The notes beneath the pieces are model-generated. The model was given only the letters and a program-made list of their open reading frames with translations, did no database searches and was not told the DNA's origin. A DNA stretch of 64,000 nt. Source: Bacteroidota bacterium. Its GTDB lineage: Bacteria; Bacteroidota; Bacteroidia; Cytophagales; Cytophagaceae. Position numbers and translations under genes: made by a program. Each line of letters begins with the position of its first letter. The stretch's first letter is position 1. The stretch spans positions 33,641 to 97,640 of the forward strand of contig JAEYZG010000004.1 in assembly GCA_023428135.1 (NCBI GenBank), read 5' to 3'. This document shows, piece by piece, positions 62,765 to 64,000 of this stretch.

Positions 62765-64000
62765 TTACATTGATTTAAGTAAATAAGATTTCAGATCAGT
62801 GAAGTCAGAAGTTAACGGAAATGCTTCTTTTTTCTTGTTTACAACTGCCTGAAGTCGCTCAGGAAGCTCGATTTTTTTATTAATAATATCCTCAACAACT
62901 TCTATAAATTTGCTTGGGTGAGCCGTAGCCAGAAATACACCTGAAAATTTTTCGCCTGTTGTTTTGGCATATTCTTTTAAGCCCAGATAAGCAACAGCTC
63001 CGTGAGGGTCCATAATATAGCCTCCAGCTTTATAGACATTCTCTATTGCCTCTGCAGTCTCCTCATCATTGTATCTTGTTCCAAAAATATCTTTCTTTAT
63101 AGCTTCAAGATCCTTCCCGTAAAGCTCTACTAGTCTCGCATAGTTGCTGGGATTTCCAACATCCATTGCATTTGAGATAGTCGCTACAGATGGACGAGGA
63201 CTGAAAATACCGGTTTCAAGGAATTCTGGCACTACATCATTGGCATTTGTAGAGGCTATAAATTTATAAATAGGCAGGCCCATTCTTTTTGCAATAAGTC
63301 CGCCGCAAAGATTTCCAAAGTTTCCGCTTGGTGTTGAAAAGACGACTGGCAGCCCTAATGACTTCAGTTTTGAGAACGCATAAAAATAATAGAATGACTG
63401 AGGGATCAGTCTGCTTATGTTTATACTATTGGCTGAAGATAGATTTATTTTGCTGTTGAGTTCTTTATCCAGAAAAGCTTCTTTAACCAGTCTTTGACAA
63501 TCATCAAATGTACCATTAACCTCAAGCGCTGTAATATTCTGGCCTAAAGTGGTTAATTGTTTTTCCTGAATATCGCTAACTTTGCCACTAGGGTACAGAA
63601 TAGTGACTTTAATTCCTGGCATACCAAGAAATCCTTGCGCTACAGCACTGCCTGTGTCTCCCGAAGTCGCTACCAGTATATGAATCTCCTTTTTTTCCTT
63701 TTGAAGGAAATACGACATGATCTTAGCCATGAATCTTGCTCCAAAATCTTTGAATGCAAGAGAAGGTCCATGGAATAATTCAAGTACTGAAATATTGTCC
63801 TCCACTTTTACCAGTGGGGCATCAAAAGAAAGTACATCGTCAATGATCTTTTTCAGATCTGCATCAGGAATTTCATCTCCTATTAATGTTTTTGTAACCT
63901 GAAAAGCAATTTCCTGAAAAGAAAGCTTATCAATAGTATCAAAAAACGAGGATGGTAACTGAGGGATAGATACGGGCATAAATAGACCGTTATCATCAGG
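62765..64000 (-). CDS. thrC: Threonine synthase, 5' end beyond right edge
   Basis: 411 codons visible; the frame stays open to the edge and reads PDDNGLFMPVSIPQL, the standard near-N-terminal block (GLFMP), so the first 15-25 codons are outside the window and the ATG at 63977-63979 is internal. PLP enzyme: Lys in FHGPSLAFKDFGARFM, SGDTGSAVAQGFLG, ILYPSGKVSDIQEKQL, FSTPSGNFGNLCGGLIAKRMGLPI, ATAHPSKFIEVVE. It makes threonine from O-phosphohomoserine. Followed by a strong terminator. Confidence 0.94.
   Translation of the reverse strand, partial: PDDNGLFMPVSIPQLPSSFFDTIDKLSFQEIAFQVTKTLIGDEIPDADLKKIIDDVLSFDAPLVKVEDNISVLELFHGPSLAFKDFGARFMAKIMSYFLQKEKKEIHILVATSGDTGSAVAQGFLGMPGIKVTILYPSGKVSDIQEKQLTTLGQNITALEVNGTFDDCQRLVKEAFLDKELNSKINLSSANSINISRLIPQSFYYFYAFSKLKSLGLPVVFSTPSGNFGNLCGGLIAKRMGLPIYKFIASTNANDVVPEFLETGIFSPRPSVATISNAMDVGNPSNYARLVELYGKDLEAIKKDIFGTRYNDEETAEAIENVYKAGGYIMDPHGAVAYLGLKEYAKTTGEKFSGVFLATAHPSKFIEVVEDIINKKIELPERLQAVVNKKKEAFPLTSDFTDLKSYLLKSM

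Overview
The window looks like chromosomal DNA of a Bacteroidota bacterium, most likely a cellulose-degrading member of the Cytophagales such as Sporocytophaga or Cytophaga. That placement is inferred from content. Several secreted proteins end in type IX secretion (T9SS) type A sorting domains, one of them a family 9 cellulase. Promoters fit the Bacteroidota pattern (TTTG-like -33 and TAnnTTTG -7). The DNA is AT-rich, and the cell-surface protein repertoire (CARDB, PKD/Ig-like, LamG, beta-helix) is typical of the phylum. No rRNA, tRNA, CRISPR array, integrase or insertion sequence was seen.

Region 1 (1-20,011, minus strand) is one apparent operon of surface proteins. It starts with a giant gene of about 5,620 codons: six beta-helix modules at a regular 1.6-kb spacing, about nine Ig-like domains, an FN3-like domain, eight CARDB domains, then PPC and IPT-like ends. 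A 943-residue beta-rich secreted protein and an FN3-like protein cut by the left edge follow. Three imperfect 21-22-bp tandem repeats lie just upstream of the giant gene.

Region 2 (20,300-30,500) holds small housekeeping and stress genes: DoxX, a Crp/Fnr-type regulator, a small T9SS cargo protein, two SRPBCC proteins, an FMN reductase, an SDR, an RDD protein and two unknowns. It also holds an MBOAT/SGNH pair likely to O-acylate an extracellular polymer.

Region 3 (30,800-43,100) has an orphan AAA+ ATPase resembling those of contractile injection systems, an HTH-ImmA/PIN-like toxin-antitoxin-type pair, a cmk-ispH-DUF502 operon, an 875-residue T9SS protein, a 42-residue lipoprotein with its own terminator, and pyruvate carboxylase.

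Region 4 (43,300-53,700) contains an operon of an M48 metalloprotease with two paralogous secreted proteins, a cystathionine beta-synthase, a Trm112-tailed methyltransferase flanked by two copies of one promoter segment, and a LamG/T9SS gene broken by two single-base losses in A-tracts.

Region 5 (53,700-64,000) carries pyrR-pyrB, an EVE protein, a PolX homologue whose polymerase metal-binding residues look lost while its PHP nuclease domain is intact, a family 9 glycosyltransferase, the GH9 cellulase, a cold-shock protein, a small HTH regulator and threonine synthase (5' end beyond the right edge). Clear intrinsic terminators separate many of these units.
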